From: Planctomycetota bacterium | GTDB lineage: Bacteria; Planctomycetota; Phycisphaerae; Phycisphaerales; UBA1924 | Direction of reading: 5' to 3' | Length of the DNA stretch: 9,453 bases | NCBI GenBank assembly: GCA_017303565.1 | Contig: JAFLCM010000057.1 | Location: forward strand, 1 to 9,453 | In this document: piece by piece, positions 1-6,466 of the stretch | Numbering within the stretch: position 1 is the first letter of the stretch | Layout of the letters: each line of letters starts with the position of its first letter | Made by a program: the position numbers and the translations under genes | The notes under the pieces: generated by a model | Database searches by the model: none | Told to the model about the DNA's origin: nothing | Seen by the model: only the letters and a program-made list of their open reading frames with translations

Positions 1-164
1 GCGACCTTGCCATGCCGGCGGCGGTTCACGCGGAGGCGGCGTGCCGTCGCGCCGCGGCGCTGGGCGTGCGCGTGGTGCCGCTGCGGGAGGCGGTGTCGGG
101 CGGGCTTGAATCCCACGCGGCGCTGATGCGGGCGCTTGATCTGGTTCCAGCGAGCGGCGCGTGA
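1..164 (+). CDS. C-terminal end of an unidentified protein (partial)
   Basis: The frame starting at base 3 is open from the left edge to a TGA at 162-164, giving the last 53 residues of a protein whose start lies outside the window. Nearly all codons end in G or C, as in the other genes here, which supports real coding. The peptide is rich in Ala, Arg, Leu and Val and looks like alternating helix and strand (for example the stretch LGVRVVPLREAVSGG followed by a helix ending near LDLVPASGA), as in the last beta-alpha unit of a Rossmann-like enzyme. I do not recognise the family and assign no function. It converges on trigger factor, and a strong hairpin begins two bases after its stop codon. 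Confidence 0.6.
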   Translation, partial: DLAMPAAVHAEAACRRAAALGVRVVPLREAVSGGLESHAALMRALDLVPASGA

Positions 165-165
165 A

Positions 166-191
166 AACGCCCCGCGGGTGGGCGGGGCGTT
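166..191. terminator. Hairpin terminator between converging genes
   Basis: A perfect 10-bp inverted repeat (AACGCCCCGC at 166-175 and GCGGGGCGTT at 182-191) flanks a 6-base loop. Read on the minus strand, the stem runs into TTTTC, so it best suits termination of trigger factor, whose stop is 53 bases away. On the plus strand it directly follows the stop of the left-edge gene but has only two T residues after the stem. Its placement between two converging genes supports a two-way role. Confidence 0.75.
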
Positions 192-244
192 CGTGAAGCG
201 ATCGATGGTCTCCGGAGCGGCGCCGGTTCAGCCGGTCACGCCGC

Positions 245-1630
245 TCAGAAGGTGTTGTCCTTGACCATCTTGTTGTAGTCCTCGAGGGAGACCTCGGAGA
301 CCTTGGCGCGGGCGAGGATCGCGTCCATCGCCTTGTGCTCGCGCACCTGCTGCACCACCATCCCGATCTGGTTGGACTGGATCAGGTCGGCGCGGAGCTT
401 GTCGGGGCGGACGCGCCGCTCCATCGCGATCTGGTAGATCCGCCCGTTCACCTCGTCCTCGGTGACCTGCACCTCGAACTTCTGGGCCGCCTTCACCATG
501 ATGAAGAACAGTTTGAGCTCGGCGATCGACTGCTCGACCGACGAAGAGCGCATTTCGGCGATGCGGTTCTCGACCTCGGCGGCGTCCAGCCCGCGGTAGG
601 CCATCTCCATCCGCGCCCGGGCGAGGCTCCGCTCGGCCTGGCGCGCCGAGATGTTCTTGGGCATCTCCACCTTCACCATCTCGACGAGCTTGCGGGCCAC
701 TTGCTGGCGCATCGCGGCCTGCTGCTCGACCGCCGCTCGCTGCTCGAGGCGCCCGCGGACCTGCTCGCGGAACTGGCCCTCGTCGGAGAAGCCCAGTTTC
801 GCCAGGATGTCCTCCATCTTCGCGGGGATGATCCGCTCGACGCGCTCGACCTTGAAGGTGATCTCCAGGTCCTTGCCGCGCACGTCGACCCGCTCGTGGA
901 CGTCGGGGCCCTTGCAGCGGATCTTCAGGTCCGCGCCCGGCTTGGGCAGCCCGACCTGCTTGGCGAAATCTTCGACCATCACGCCCAGGACCGCGCCCTT
1001 GGGGCCCTTGTCCTTCGGCGGGACCTGCAGCACCGCGCCCTCGATGTCGAGCAGCGGCTTGGCGGTCTCGGGCGCGCCGGCCTCGCGCATGACGCCGCGA
1101 CCGATGCAGTAGTCACCCGGCTCGGCCTTCTCCTGCGATTCCAGCGTGCCCTCGTTGGTGCGCAGGCGGTCGATCTGCTCGGTCACCTGCTCGTCCTTCA
1201 CCTCGATCATCGGCTTCTTGACCTCGAGGTTGTCGATCGAGGGCAGTTCGAACTCGGGGGCGACCTCGACCTCCAGGTGGAACGTCAGGTCGCGCGAGGG
1301 GTCGATCTCGAGGGCCGAGAGTTCCTCGTTGCCCTCGGGCTCGGCCAGCACCTGCAGCTTGTTCTGCTCGATCGCCTGCGAGTAGGCGCTGGCGATGATC
1401 TGGTTCTTGCACTCCTGGCGGACGCTGGTACCGAACTTCTTCTCGATCAGGCGGCGCGGGACGCGCCCGGGGCGGAAACCGGGCAGCGCCGCCTCGGAAA
1501 CCAGCGTCGCCATCTGCGTTTCGAGCTGCTCGGCGACCTGGGACTTGGGCACCGTGATGGTCAGTTTCTTGCGGCAGGAGCCCAGGTCTTCGATCTTGAC
1601 GGCGTGACCCCCGGCGGTCGCGGTAGACAT
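245..1630 (-). CDS. tig: Trigger factor, ribosome-associated chaperone
   Basis: Trigger factor binds at the ribosomal tunnel exit and shields nascent chains. The 461-residue product matches the usual family length. The N-terminal domain (about 8-125) has the ribosome-docking signature GFRPGRVP at 51-58, followed by helices. Residues about 150-265 lie where the FKBP-type prolyl isomerase domain belongs but are strongly diverged: the second half (GVMVEDF to VERVERI) can be lined up with the family, but the usual catalytic FKBP pattern is not evident. Residues 266-445 form the long helical C-terminal chaperone arms. I chose the ATG at 1630 because GAGG lies five bases upstream and the conserved domain starts soon after. 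The open frame continues 35 codons further, but those codons cover a -10-like element and look non-coding. The gene stands alone and converges on the left-edge gene. Family assignment is firm; isomerase activity is doubtful. Confidence 0.95.
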   Translation of the reverse strand: MSTATAGGHAVKIEDLGSCRKKLTITVPKSQVAEQLETQMATLVSEAALPGFRPGRVPRRLIEKKFGTSVRQECKNQIIASAYSQAIEQNKLQVLAEPEGNEELSALEIDPSRDLTFHLEVEVAPEFELPSIDNLEVKKPMIEVKDEQVTEQIDRLRTNEGTLESQEKAEPGDYCIGRGVMREAGAPETAKPLLDIEGAVLQVPPKDKGPKGAVLGVMVEDFAKQVGLPKPGADLKIRCKGPDVHERVDVRGKDLEITFKVERVERIIPAKMEDILAKLGFSDEGQFREQVRGRLEQRAAVEQQAAMRQQVARKLVEMVKVEMPKNISARQAERSLARARMEMAYRGLDAAEVENRIAEMRSSSVEQSIAELKLFFIMVKAAQKFEVQVTEDEVNGRIYQIAMERRVRPDKLRADLIQSNQIGMVVQQVREHKAMDAILARAKVSEVSLEDYNKMVKDNTF

Positions 1631-1635
1631 GTGTG

Positions 1636-1639
1636 CCTC
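1636..1639 (-). promoter_or_regulatory. Ribosome binding site of tig
   Basis: On the minus strand GAGG is followed by CACAC and then the ATG at 1630. The spacing of five bases is normal, and this site decides between the internal ATG and the upstream in-frame ATG at 1735. Confidence 0.65.
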
Positions 1640-1719
1640 GTCGGCTGCCCGCCCTTCAAACGGGCTCGGACCCAGGCTCACGCGAGCCGACCATCCGGGC
1701 CGCCGGGGCGGGGGGGAGG

Positions 1720-1725
1720 AGTATA
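1720..1725 (-). promoter_or_regulatory. Candidate -10 element for tig
   Basis: The minus strand reads CTATACTCC here, a five-of-six match to TATAAT in an otherwise very GC-rich stretch, and is followed by a C-rich run. Transcription would start near 1713 and leave a leader of roughly 80 bases. No good -35 box is visible at the usual spacing (GGTCAC at 17 bases). Confidence 0.45.
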
Positions 1726-1748
1726 GAAGGGACAAAGGGTCCGTGACC

Positions 1749-1768
1749 CGGCACCGACCGGGGTGCCG
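1749..1768. other. Short inverted repeat between tig and the tRNA gene
   Basis: CGGCACC (1749-1755) and GGTGCCG (1762-1768) form a perfect 7-bp stem with a 6-base loop. It lies just upstream of the candidate tig promoter. A second small hairpin, CACCGG/CCGGTG at 1837-1842 and 1846-1851, lies upstream of the tRNA promoter. Either could be an operator or a chance product of GC-rich sequence. The rest of 1631-1918 holds no gene that I can support. Confidence 0.25.
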
Positions 1769-1870
1769 CGATGCGCGGAGGCGCGCGACGCTCGCTCACC
1801 GCGTGGTGGTCCGATCCCTCTCTCCTGATGCCTGACCACCGGTCCCCGGTGCCTCTTCCGTCTGCCTCGC

Positions 1871-1876
1871 TATACT
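1871..1876 (+). promoter_or_regulatory. Candidate -10 element for tRNA-Leu
   Basis: GCTATACTCCCC contains TATACT 42 bases before the mature tRNA. This is a reasonable distance for a tRNA promoter with a short 5' leader to be removed by RNase P. No convincing -35 box is seen. The nine bases CTATACTCC also occur at the minus-strand tig element. Confidence 0.5.
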
Positions 1877-1918
1877 CCCCGCCCCTCCTGCCGGGCGTTC
1901 GGGCCCCGGAGGCCACGC

Positions 1919-2002
1919 GCCGGAGTGGCGGAACTGGCAGACGCGCTGGATTCAAAATCCTGTGCCCGCAAGGGCGTGAGGGTTCGACCCCCTCCTCCGG
2001 CA
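1919..2002 (+). tRNA. tRNA-Leu, anticodon CAA
   Basis: This is a complete class II tRNA of 84 bases. The acceptor stem pairs GCCGGAG (1919-1925) with CTCCGGC (1995-2001), and the discriminator base is A2002. The anticodon loop TTCAAAA (1951-1957) has CAA at 1953-1955, which reads UUG. The long variable arm GCCC-GCAA-GGGC (1964-1975) is the hallmark of tRNA-Leu and tRNA-Ser. The T arm GAGGG-TTCGACC-CCCTC (1978-1994) pairs perfectly. The 3' CCA is not encoded and must be added after transcription. One oddity: the second anticodon-stem pair (1947 with 1961, positions 28:42) is a U-U mismatch, while the other four pairs are canonical. Confidence 0.95.
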
Positions 2003-2013
2003 TTTCTTGGGAA

Positions 2014-2041
2014 GGCATGAGGCAAAGGGCACGAGGCATGA
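2014..2041 (+). repeat. Four heptamers with consensus GGCAYGA
   Basis: Four consecutive 7-base units, GGCATGA, GGCAAAG, GGCACGA and GGCATGA, occupy the space between the tRNA and the DUF3467 gene, followed by a partial GG-AGG. The first and last units are identical and every unit begins GGCA. It does not look coding and may be a small member of a dispersed heptamer repeat class. Confidence 0.55.
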
Positions 2042-2108
2042 GGAGGCCGTGCGGCCGCCTGCCGATGACCGAACATTCACCCTCCTTTTACGAGAGAGAC
2101 AGCACCCC

Positions 2109-2429
2109 ATGAGCGACCAGCAGAACCAGCCCCAGCAGCAGATCCAGATCCGCATGGACGAGTCGAAGATGGTGACCACCTACGCGAACACCATCCGCAC
2201 CTCCACCACCCAGGACGAGGTTGCGCTCGACTTCGGCTTCAACCTGCCGATGCAGCAGGGCCCGGACCAGCCGGTGGTGATGAACTTCCACGTCGGCTCG
2301 CGGGTGATCATGAACTGGCAGGGCGCCAAGCGCCTGATGATGAGCCTGCAGCAGCTCATCAACAACTACGAGAACGCGATGGGCCCGATCGAGATCGCGC
2401 CCCAGCCCCGCCAGGGCCAGAAGCGCTAA
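2109..2429 (+). CDS. DUF3467 family protein, function unknown
   Basis: This small, soluble 106-residue protein matches my recollection of the DUF3467 family: a short polar N-terminus, then a motif like MVTTYANTIRTSTTQDEVALDFGFN (residues about 21-45), a beta-rich middle with VVMNFHVGSRVIMN, and a helix KRLMMSLQQLINNYENAMG before a polar tail. The N-terminus is glutamine-rich (QQNQPQQQIQIQ-like) and the C-terminus is basic. There is no signal peptide or membrane segment. I chose the ATG at 2109 because the family core begins soon after it and a GAGAGAG stretch lies about 10 bases upstream. The frame stays open back to the tRNA end, but that part contains the heptamer repeat. It seems to be a single-gene unit with its own terminator. 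The biochemical role of the family is not known to me. Confidence 0.85.
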   Translation: MSDQQNQPQQQIQIRMDESKMVTTYANTIRTSTTQDEVALDFGFNLPMQQGPDQPVVMNFHVGSRVIMNWQGAKRLMMSLQQLINNYENAMGPIEIAPQPRQGQKR

Positions 2430-2462
2430 AGCGCCCCGTTCGCACCTTGGACAACGCAAACA

Positions 2463-2496
2463 CGCCCCGACCGCGAGGCCGGGGCGCTATTGTTTA
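2463..2496. terminator. Two-way terminator after DUF3467 and the LVIVD protein gene
   Basis: CGCCCCG (2463-2469) pairs with CGGGGCG (2480-2486). With one A-C mismatch the stem extends inward by CC/GG to a GCGA loop. On the plus strand it is followed by CTATTGTTTATT, a T-rich tail typical of a Rho-independent terminator. On the minus strand the tail is TGTTTGCGTTG. It lies between two converging genes, 34 bases from the DUF3467 stop and 45 bases from the other gene's stop. Confidence 0.8.
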
Positions 2497-2530
2497 TTGG
2501 GCTTCCTCGCGGCGCGAGCCGGAACGGCCC

Positions 2531-4825
2531 TCACGGGCATGTCAGGCCGAAGTTCCCCAGCACGATCACAAGGTCGGCGGTGTTGATCACGCCGTTGGTG
2601 TCAAGGTCGCCCGGCGCTCCCGGGGTGACCGTCGCCCCGAACACGCCGAGGAAGATCACAAGGTCGGCGGTATCGACCGCACCGCTGGCGTTGAAGTCGC
2701 CGGGGCACGCGGGCGGCGGCGAGCACGAGATGTACTTGATCTGCACATCGTCCACGCCGGCCTCGACCACCGAGCCGCTGCCCAGGTCGCGCGCGACGAA
2801 GCGGACGCGCATCCGGTTCGTCGGGATCACATAGTTCCCGATCCGCCACTGCTTGGTGACCCACTGCCCGGCGTTCTCGGCAACGTCTTCGAGCAGCACC
2901 CAGGTGGCGCCGTCGTCGTTGGAGATCTGGATCGGCATCGAGTCCGCGTTGGGCGCCCCGCCCTGGTTGTTCGAGTACCAGCGGGAGTACACGACGTACG
3001 GATCGCCCAGCGGGGCGGTGGCGTCGAGCAGCGGGCTGGTGAGGGTGGTCGTCCCGCCGTCCACGTCGGCGTCACCAAGGCCGCCGCCGACCGCGCCCTG
3101 CCCCGTGACATAGCAGAGCGTGCCGACGCCGCCGGGGTTGTCGTTCTCCGACTGGGCGGCGGTGCCGACGGGGTCCACACGCACCCAGGTGCCGCTGGTG
3201 GCGTTGTCCCCGGGCGTGAAGGTGCTCCAGCCCAGGCTGGTCTCGAAGTTGTCCGAGAACGCGACCTGGCCCACCGAGCCGATGTCGGCGCTGAAGGTGG
3301 TCGTCGGGTAGCGGAACTGGACGTTGTTGTTCGCCTTCGCCGCGAAGTAGTACTGCATGGTCCCGCCGCAGGGCAGCGCGGGCAGCGTCACCTGGTACTG
3401 GCCGGGAGCGGACTCGGTCATGGGGAGCGACGCCCAGGTGGAAGTGTCGGAAGTGAGATATCGCAGCTGCACCGTGCCGGGCTGGACGGTGGCGCCGCCG
3501 ACGCCCGCGATCTGCACGCGCATCACGCCGGCGCTGAAGGGGAACGGGTTGGGATTCGCCGGTGTGGTCGCGAAACTCAGCTGCTGCGGGCCGACCCACC
3601 AGACGAAAAGACCCTTCTCGATGTCGCTGCCGATGACGATCCCGCTGGGGAAGAAGGGGTAGTTGTTCCACAGCCCGTTGAAGTTCGGGCTGTCGTTGTC
3701 TGGGTAGGTGTCGAAGAAGGCCACTTCGGTGGGCGCGGTCGGGTTGGTGGCGTCGAAGACGCGCAGGCCCGATCGGTAGTTGGACTGGAAGATGCGGTTG
3801 CCCAGCGTGTACAGGTTGTGGTCGATCGCGCCGCCGCCGTTGCCAAACGTCCCGACCAGCGCGGGCGCGTTCAGATTCGAGACGTTGAAGATGCGGGTGA
3901 GCGTGGGAAGGCCGAAGGTGTCCTCGTCCAGTTCGTCGTTGAGATACAGGTACTGGCGGTCGGGCGAGAGCCAGCCCTGGTGGCTGAAGGCGGCGTTCGC
4001 GTAGAACGCCTGCGAGATTCGGACGATGGCGGACTTGTTGGTGACATCAAGGATGTCCACCGCCGGGCTGCCGCCGCCGCTGGCGTTGTTCGCGTAGCAG
4101 AAGGCGATCTCCTTGCCGGCGTACGGCCCGGTGGTGTACGAGACCACCTGCGCTTCGTGGACGTATCGCGTCGTCCACTGCCCGACGAAGGCCGGGGCGG
4201 CGGGGTTGGCCAGCGAGTACACGCGGACGCCGCCGGGGCCGTTGGTGAACCCCTGCCCGCCGCAGCGGCAAAGGAAGCCGCTGGCCTCGTTGATGTGGAT
4301 CGTGTGAGTGGCGGAGGTGTCCGGGGTGTTGACGCTCCCCACCAGCGTCACGCTGCCCGCGTCGATGTTGGACAGGTTCATGATCTGCACGCCGCCACCG
4401 CCCTCGCTGACGGCGTAGCAGTAGTTCTGATAGGTCTTCATGTCGCGCCACAGGCTCGTGGCGCCGGGGATGCGCGCCACCACGTTCGGCGCCGCCGGGT
4501 TCGTCACCTCCACGAACACCGTCGCGTTGCTGGTGCCGATGATCGCGTACTCGCGGCCCGAGGGCGACACATACCCCCAGCAGGTATTGCCGCTGGTCGA
4601 ACCCGGGGACAACTGCGACAGCGTCGTCCACGAGAGCAGTTGCACGTTGTTCGACGGGAACGTCAGCGGCGGCGGCGTGTCGTTGTCCACGCTGAACCCC
4701 TCGCCGTCCCACGGACGCTGTGCGTCGAGTTCCGCGCCGTGACCTGGGTGCCCGACCGCGACGGCGGCGCTGAGTAGGGCAACGGCAAGACCTGAAACGC
4801 GCGAGACGCAAGCCGCTGAACGCAT
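2531..4825 (-). CDS. Secreted LVIVD-repeat (choice-of-anchor B type) protein with dockerin-like C-terminus
   Basis: The 764-residue product begins with a Sec signal peptide (basic start, hydrophobic 11-24, likely cut near residue 25). Residues about 55-415 carry repeated segments of LVIVD/beta-propeller style, for example FVEVTNPAAPNVV (104-116), VRVYSLANPAAPAFVG (200-215), FNVSNLNAPALVG (313-325) and LRVFDATNPTAPTEV (354-368). A beta-rich domain follows, then a jelly-roll-like part (about 524-697, DNFETSLGWSTF onward). The end has two calcium-loop-like repeats, GDFNASGAVDTADLVIFLGVFG (709-730) and GDLDTNGVINTADLVIVLGNFG (739-760), framed by Cys701, Cys707 and Cys763, as in the 'GC-type dockerin' of Phycisphaerales. 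GGAG six bases before the ATG supports the start. It is probably exported and surface-associated. Its ligand and partner are unknown, and no neighbour suggests a pathway. Confidence 0.9.
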   Translation of the reverse strand: MRSAACVSRVSGLAVALLSAAVAVGHPGHGAELDAQRPWDGEGFSVDNDTPPPLTFPSNNVQLLSWTTLSQLSPGSTSGNTCWGYVSPSGREYAIIGTSNATVFVEVTNPAAPNVVARIPGATSLWRDMKTYQNYCYAVSEGGGGVQIMNLSNIDAGSVTLVGSVNTPDTSATHTIHINEASGFLCRCGGQGFTNGPGGVRVYSLANPAAPAFVGQWTTRYVHEAQVVSYTTGPYAGKEIAFCYANNASGGGSPAVDILDVTNKSAIVRISQAFYANAAFSHQGWLSPDRQYLYLNDELDEDTFGLPTLTRIFNVSNLNAPALVGTFGNGGGAIDHNLYTLGNRIFQSNYRSGLRVFDATNPTAPTEVAFFDTYPDNDSPNFNGLWNNYPFFPSGIVIGSDIEKGLFVWWVGPQQLSFATTPANPNPFPFSAGVMRVQIAGVGGATVQPGTVQLRYLTSDTSTWASLPMTESAPGQYQVTLPALPCGGTMQYYFAAKANNNVQFRYPTTTFSADIGSVGQVAFSDNFETSLGWSTFTPGDNATSGTWVRVDPVGTAAQSENDNPGGVGTLCYVTGQGAVGGGLGDADVDGGTTTLTSPLLDATAPLGDPYVVYSRWYSNNQGGAPNADSMPIQISNDDGATWVLLEDVAENAGQWVTKQWRIGNYVIPTNRMRVRFVARDLGSGSVVEAGVDDVQIKYISCSPPPACPGDFNASGAVDTADLVIFLGVFGATVTPGAPGDLDTNGVINTADLVIVLGNFGLTCP
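2564..2671. repeat. 18-base direct repeat inside the dockerin-like coding region
   Basis: GATCACAAGGTCGGCGGT occurs identically at 2564-2581 and 2654-2671, exactly 90 bases (30 codons) apart. It encodes the shared TADLVI core of the two dockerin-like repeats. Identity in DNA as well as protein suggests a fairly recent internal duplication or gene conversion, or simply shared codon choice. Confidence 0.7.
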
Positions 4826-4831
4826 GGTGAT

Positions 4832-4835
4832 CTCC
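4832..4835 (-). promoter_or_regulatory. Ribosome binding site of the LVIVD/dockerin gene
   Basis: The minus strand reads TGGAGATCACC just before the ATG at 4825. GGAG at a spacing of six bases is one of the clearest Shine-Dalgarno sequences in the window and confirms the start ahead of the signal peptide. Confidence 0.7.
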
Positions 4836-4877
4836 AGACGGAAACGGCGCCCCGGAAGGGACGCCGCCCACCCGATG

Positions 4878-4883
4878 AGTCTA
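4878..4883 (-). promoter_or_regulatory. Candidate -10 element for the LVIVD/dockerin gene
   Basis: The minus strand reads GGTAGACTC, a four-of-six match to TATAAT, which would start transcription near 4871 and give a leader of about 46 bases. A TTGACG lies further upstream (4913-4908), but the 24-base spacer is too long for a normal -35. The same GGTAGACTC is found before the membrane protein gene at 6454. Confidence 0.3.
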
Positions 4884-4920
4884 CCTCGCCGCCCCCTGGG
4901 TTCCGAACGTCAAGGGGCGG

Positions 4921-4950
4921 AAGAACAGGCCGAATTGGGGCAATCCGGCC
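4921..4950 (-). terminator. Hairpin terminator after the flavin reductase-like gene
   Basis: On the minus strand GGCCGGATTG (4950-4941) pairs with CAATTCGGCC (4937-4928) around a CCC loop, 10 bp with one G-U wobble. A TGTTCTT tail follows. The wobble is an A-C mismatch on the plus strand, so the structure favours minus-strand transcripts. It lies 77 bases past the stop of the last gene of the ispH-rlmN cluster. The rest of 4826-5026 holds only the control region of the LVIVD/dockerin gene. Confidence 0.6.
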
Positions 4951-5026
4951 GCATCTCGGACGTGAGAATCCTCACCACCACAGACCGCGCCACGGCCAAC
5001 CCTCGACCGTGTCGTGTCCGCCGCGT

Positions 5027-5659
5027 TCATCCCCGCCCCATTGGCAGCTCGAACCGCTCCCGCGTGGTGCAGTAGCCCAAGCCGCCCATCCGCCCTACCG
5101 AGTCCAGCCCGTCGGGGTTCAGGCGAAGTCCGGCGTCGATCACGCGATCTTCTGCGTGCACCCACACCACCCGCGCGAGCACGACGTTGCCGCCCGACGC
5201 CACCCCCGGCGCGAGGCGGATCACCCGCATCACCTCGCACTCGTAGGCAAGCGGGCTCTCCTTGACGCGGGGCACGGGCACGCGGGTTGACGGCGTGGGC
5301 GTGAGGCGGGAAAGGTCGAACTCGCTCTCGCCGTAGGGCAGTTCCTCGGCGCACAGCGCCATCTGGGCGGCAATCGCGTGCGGGACGGTGTTGACGACCA
5401 GCGGGGCGCCGACTCCGTCGGGGTGATGCGCCAGGATGTTGCGCAGCGTGTCCTTCTCCGCGCCGTCGGCCTTGTTGGCGGGGCAGAACAGCAGGCTCAT
5501 CGGCTCGCTCGACACCCCGGCGAAGAACGAGAACGGCGCGAGGTTCACCGCGCCGTTCGGCGACACGGTCGACACGAACGCGATCGGTCGCGGCACGATC
5601 CCGCCGATGAGCAGCTTGTACCGGTCACGTTGAGAGAGAGAAGTCGGATCGAGTTCCAT
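5027..5659 (-). CDS. Flavin reductase-like FMN-binding protein
   Basis: This 210-residue soluble protein belongs to the flavin reductase-like (split-barrel, DIM6/NTAB) family, whose members bind FMN and reduce flavins or act as small FMN oxidoreductases. The diagnostic N-terminal block is clear: GGIVPRPIAFVSTVSPNG (19-36), NLAPFSFFAGVSSEP (39-53), then KDTLRNI (69-75), which usually contacts the flavin phosphate region. Later come a VNTVP strand (89-93), the family-like SPLAYECEV (135-143) and the closing GRMGGLGYCTTRERFELP (189-206). The substrate cannot be read from sequence. It is the last gene of the minus-strand cluster, 30 bases after the membrane protein gene, and is followed by a hairpin. 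The ATG at 5659 gives the normal family start; the ribosome site is weak (GGTAGG). Confidence 0.88.
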   Translation of the reverse strand: MELDPTSLSQRDRYKLLIGGIVPRPIAFVSTVSPNGAVNLAPFSFFAGVSSEPMSLLFCPANKADGAEKDTLRNILAHHPDGVGAPLVVNTVPHAIAAQMALCAEELPYGESEFDLSRLTPTPSTRVPVPRVKESPLAYECEVMRVIRLAPGVASGGNVVLARVVWVHAEDRVIDAGLRLNPDGLDSVGRMGGLGYCTTRERFELPMGRG

Positions 5660-5689
5660 AGGGGCCTACCGGATGGGGCGAAAGATTGA

Positions 5690-6454
5690 TCAATGGCGAC
5701 CGGGCGATTGGCCGAGGGGTGGCGCCGGGGGTCCCGGCTCCGCCCGTCGGAACACGGCGTTCAGCAGCATGACGACCGTCATCGCCGCCGCCGCGATGAG
5801 TCCGATCCACACCACCCGGAGAGGCCACGCCCCGAGGGCGTCGACGATGGTCGGCGGGCCCGGACGCGAGGCGCCCACATACCCATAGTTGAAACCGGTG
5901 GCGATGTCGAACGGAAGGATCACCGCCAGATACGCGCACGCCGCGAGCACGCCGGTGCGAAGATCGCGCCACCCGGGTCGGAACCCCAACCCGAACGCGT
6001 CGAACAGCGCCGATCCGATGATGCCCGCGTGCAGCACCCAGCCCACGTAGAACGCGGGGGTCCCCGGCGCGTGCACCGGAGTCACGAAGAACTGCGTGCA
6101 CAGCGCCAGGCCCCAGAAATGCAGCACCGCGCGCGGGGTCCGCCACCCGGTCAGAATCGCGAGCGGCGCGATCAACGCCGCAAGGTCGCAAAGTTCAAGA
6201 GGCAGCGACTTGCTCCACGCGAACCGCGCCGGCAACAGGTAGTAAACGAACGACTGCCCCCACGCGACCAGCCCGAGCAGCCCCACGCCGATCCGCAGCC
6301 GCCGGGCACCCACGCGCTGCTCCGACGCGCCGAATCGCCATCTCCGCCCGAGCGTCACCACCACCCCCACCACGACCGCGAAGACCCCCAGCGCGGCCAG
6401 GTGCTGCCACGAGAGCGCGTTGGAGACGCCCAGAGTGTTGGCGGGCAGCGGCAC
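5690..6454 (-). CDS. YwaF/TIGR02206-type integral membrane protein
   Basis: This 254-residue protein has about seven hydrophobic helices (roughly 16-34, 53-73, 87-103, 107-125, 136-154, 166-184, 213-233) and a proline-rich cytoplasmic-looking tail. I place it in the TIGR02206/YwaF family by the pattern LPLELCDLAALIAPLAI (84-100), the HFWGLALCTQFFVTP block (112-126), an HAGII motif in helix 5 (142-146) and the loop NYGYVGASRPGPPTIVDALGAWPL (189-212). The biochemical function is not established to my knowledge. The start is GTG at 6454; no Shine-Dalgarno is seen, and a TAGACT hexamer ends seven bases before the start codon, which suggests a leaderless transcript. It lies 41 bases after rlmN and 30 bases before the flavin reductase-like gene on the same strand. 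Confidence 0.8.
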   Translation of the reverse strand: MPLPANTLGVSNALSWQHLAALGVFAVVVGVVVTLGRRWRFGASEQRVGARRLRIGVGLLGLVAWGQSFVYYLLPARFAWSKSLPLELCDLAALIAPLAILTGWRTPRAVLHFWGLALCTQFFVTPVHAPGTPAFYVGWVLHAGIIGSALFDAFGLGFRPGWRDLRTGVLAACAYLAVILPFDIATGFNYGYVGASRPGPPTIVDALGAWPLRVVWIGLIAAAAMTVVMLLNAVFRRAEPGPPAPPLGQSPGRH

Positions 6455-6460
6455 GCACGG

Positions 6461-6466
6461 AGTCTA
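6461..6466 (-). promoter_or_regulatory. Candidate leaderless promoter -10 for the YwaF-type gene
   Basis: The minus strand reads GGTAGACTCCGTGCG and then the GTG start at 6454. TAGACT followed by six bases puts the expected transcription start on the first base of the start codon. No -35 match is visible (CACGGC at 17 bases). It lies in the 41-base gap after rlmN, so the gene could have its own promoter in addition to read-through. Confidence 0.35.

Noticed and set aside
335..1726. A plus-strand frame of 463 codons opposite trigger factor
   Set aside because: The translation is leucine-, histidine- and aspartate-rich with no family signature, while the minus strand encodes a complete trigger factor.
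1631..1735. A 35-residue N-terminal extension of trigger factor from the ATG at 1735
   Set aside because: The extension covers a good -10 element and a poly-Pro/Arg stretch. A Shine-Dalgarno and the normal family start are found at 1630.
1919..2041. The tRNA gene with an adjacent repeat as an integration (att) site of a mobile element
   Set aside because: No integrase, no partial copy of the tRNA 3' end and no cargo genes are present. The genes on both sides look native.
2007..2108. A 34-residue N-terminal extension of the DUF3467 protein from the ATG at 2007
   Set aside because: It would begin four bases after the tRNA and translate the heptamer repeat. The family core and a plausible ribosome site point to 2109.
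2447..4777. A plus-strand reading frame of 776 codons with no stop, opposite the LVIVD/dockerin gene
   Set aside because: The minus-strand product has a signal peptide, family repeats and a dockerin-like tail. The plus-strand translation is low-complexity (Arg, Val, Gly, His rich) without any domain. Long antisense open frames are expected at this GC content.
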